Assembly (NCBI RefSeq): GCF_014534745.1
Contig: NZ_JACVVP010000033.1
Coordinates: 23,694 to 87,693 of the forward strand
Length of the DNA stretch: 64,000 nucleotides
DNA from: Flammeovirga sp. EKP202
Lineage (GTDB): Bacteria > Bacteroidota > Bacteroidia > Cytophagales > Flammeovirgaceae
Direction of reading: 5' to 3'
In this document: in pieces, positions 63,925 to 64,000 of the stretch
How positions within the stretch are numbered: position 1 is the first letter of the stretch
Layout: the number at the start of each line of letters is the position of its first letter
Made by a program: the position numbers and the translations under genes
The notes under the pieces: generated by a model
What the model was told of the DNA's origin: nothing
The model's database searches: none
Seen by the model: the letters and a program-made list of their open reading frames with translations, nothing else

Positions 63925-64000
63925 GGGGCTGTCGCAAAACTAAGATTTGAATAAATAATCATTATGTTTAACTTATAACATAATGATTATTTACTATGCT
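63925..64000. mobile_element. Possible IS/MITE end at the window edge
   Basis: GGGGCTGTCGCAAAAC at 63925-63940 matches the ends of the 14323-14430 element and resembles the ends of several transposon families. It is followed by an inverted repeat (AAATAATCATTATGTT with AACATAATGATTATTT, to 63993). The element, if real, runs past the window, so its size and genes cannot be told. Confidence 0.45.

Overview
The window is AT-rich DNA from a member of the Bacteroidota. The evidence is paired SusC/SusD-type genes, hybrid two-component systems, type IX secretion (T9SS) C-terminal sorting domains, many lipoproteins, and one promoter pair close to the Bacteroidota form (TTTG, 19 bases, TAnnTTTG). Six S1 sulfatases, a GH110-like alpha-galactosidase and L-fucose uptake genes suggest a marine, algal-polysaccharide-degrading species. 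A Flammeovirga-like (Cytophagales) source is my guess and is not proven by the sequence. I saw no rRNA, tRNA, CRISPR array or phage genes.

Layout. 1-27.4 kb is a polysaccharide utilization region. It holds the start of a truncated hybrid sensor (1-540, minus), a sulfatase (minus), and a susC-susD-lipoprotein operon (3.3-10.0 kb). Next come a FucP-type transporter, a FucO-type dehydrogenase, a SASA-type carbohydrate esterase, two more sulfatases and a complete hybrid two-component regulator (18.0-22.1 kb). It ends with an operon of a GH110-like beta-helix glycosidase and two sulfatases (22.5-27.4 kb). 27.5-37.4 kb is a patchwork of unrelated small operons on the minus strand: an envelope operon (alpha/beta hydrolase, SanA, a shortened GT51-like protein), a RAYT transposase unit, HxlR/SRPBCC and VOC genes, an NmrA/DUF1772/membrane/cytochrome c operon with an AraC regulator, and small duplicated lipoproteins. 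37.8-43.3 kb holds two tandem paralogous T9SS-secreted proteins with duplicated promoters. 44.0-51.1 kb is a second susC-susD-lipoprotein operon on the minus strand. 52-64 kb has a Tat-exported FAD oxidoreductase, a protein with an FMN-binding-like motif, a large repeat-built lipoprotein, a solitary TonB receptor and a sixth sulfatase.

How the genes may work together (inference). Secreted sulfatases, the esterase and the GH110-like enzyme strip sulfate, acyl and alpha-galactose groups. The SusC/D pairs and their third-gene lipoproteins bind and import oligosaccharides. FucP and FucO handle L-fucose and L-lactaldehyde, and the hybrid regulator senses the glycan. Fucose plus alpha-galactose plus sulfate points to a sulfated galactofucan or a related galactan, but no endo-acting backbone enzyme is visible here.

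Repeats are a second theme. A RAYT gene sits between 53-bp inverted repeats containing a palindromic REP. Further REPs occur at 31.97, 43.52 and 63.83 kb. Two of them lie inside ~440-bp elements with TTGTAAAC-type terminal inverted repeats; a 224-bp relative lies between the tandem secreted genes. A separate 108-bp element with GGGGCTGTC ends lies at 14.3 kb, and a matching end lies at 63.9 kb.
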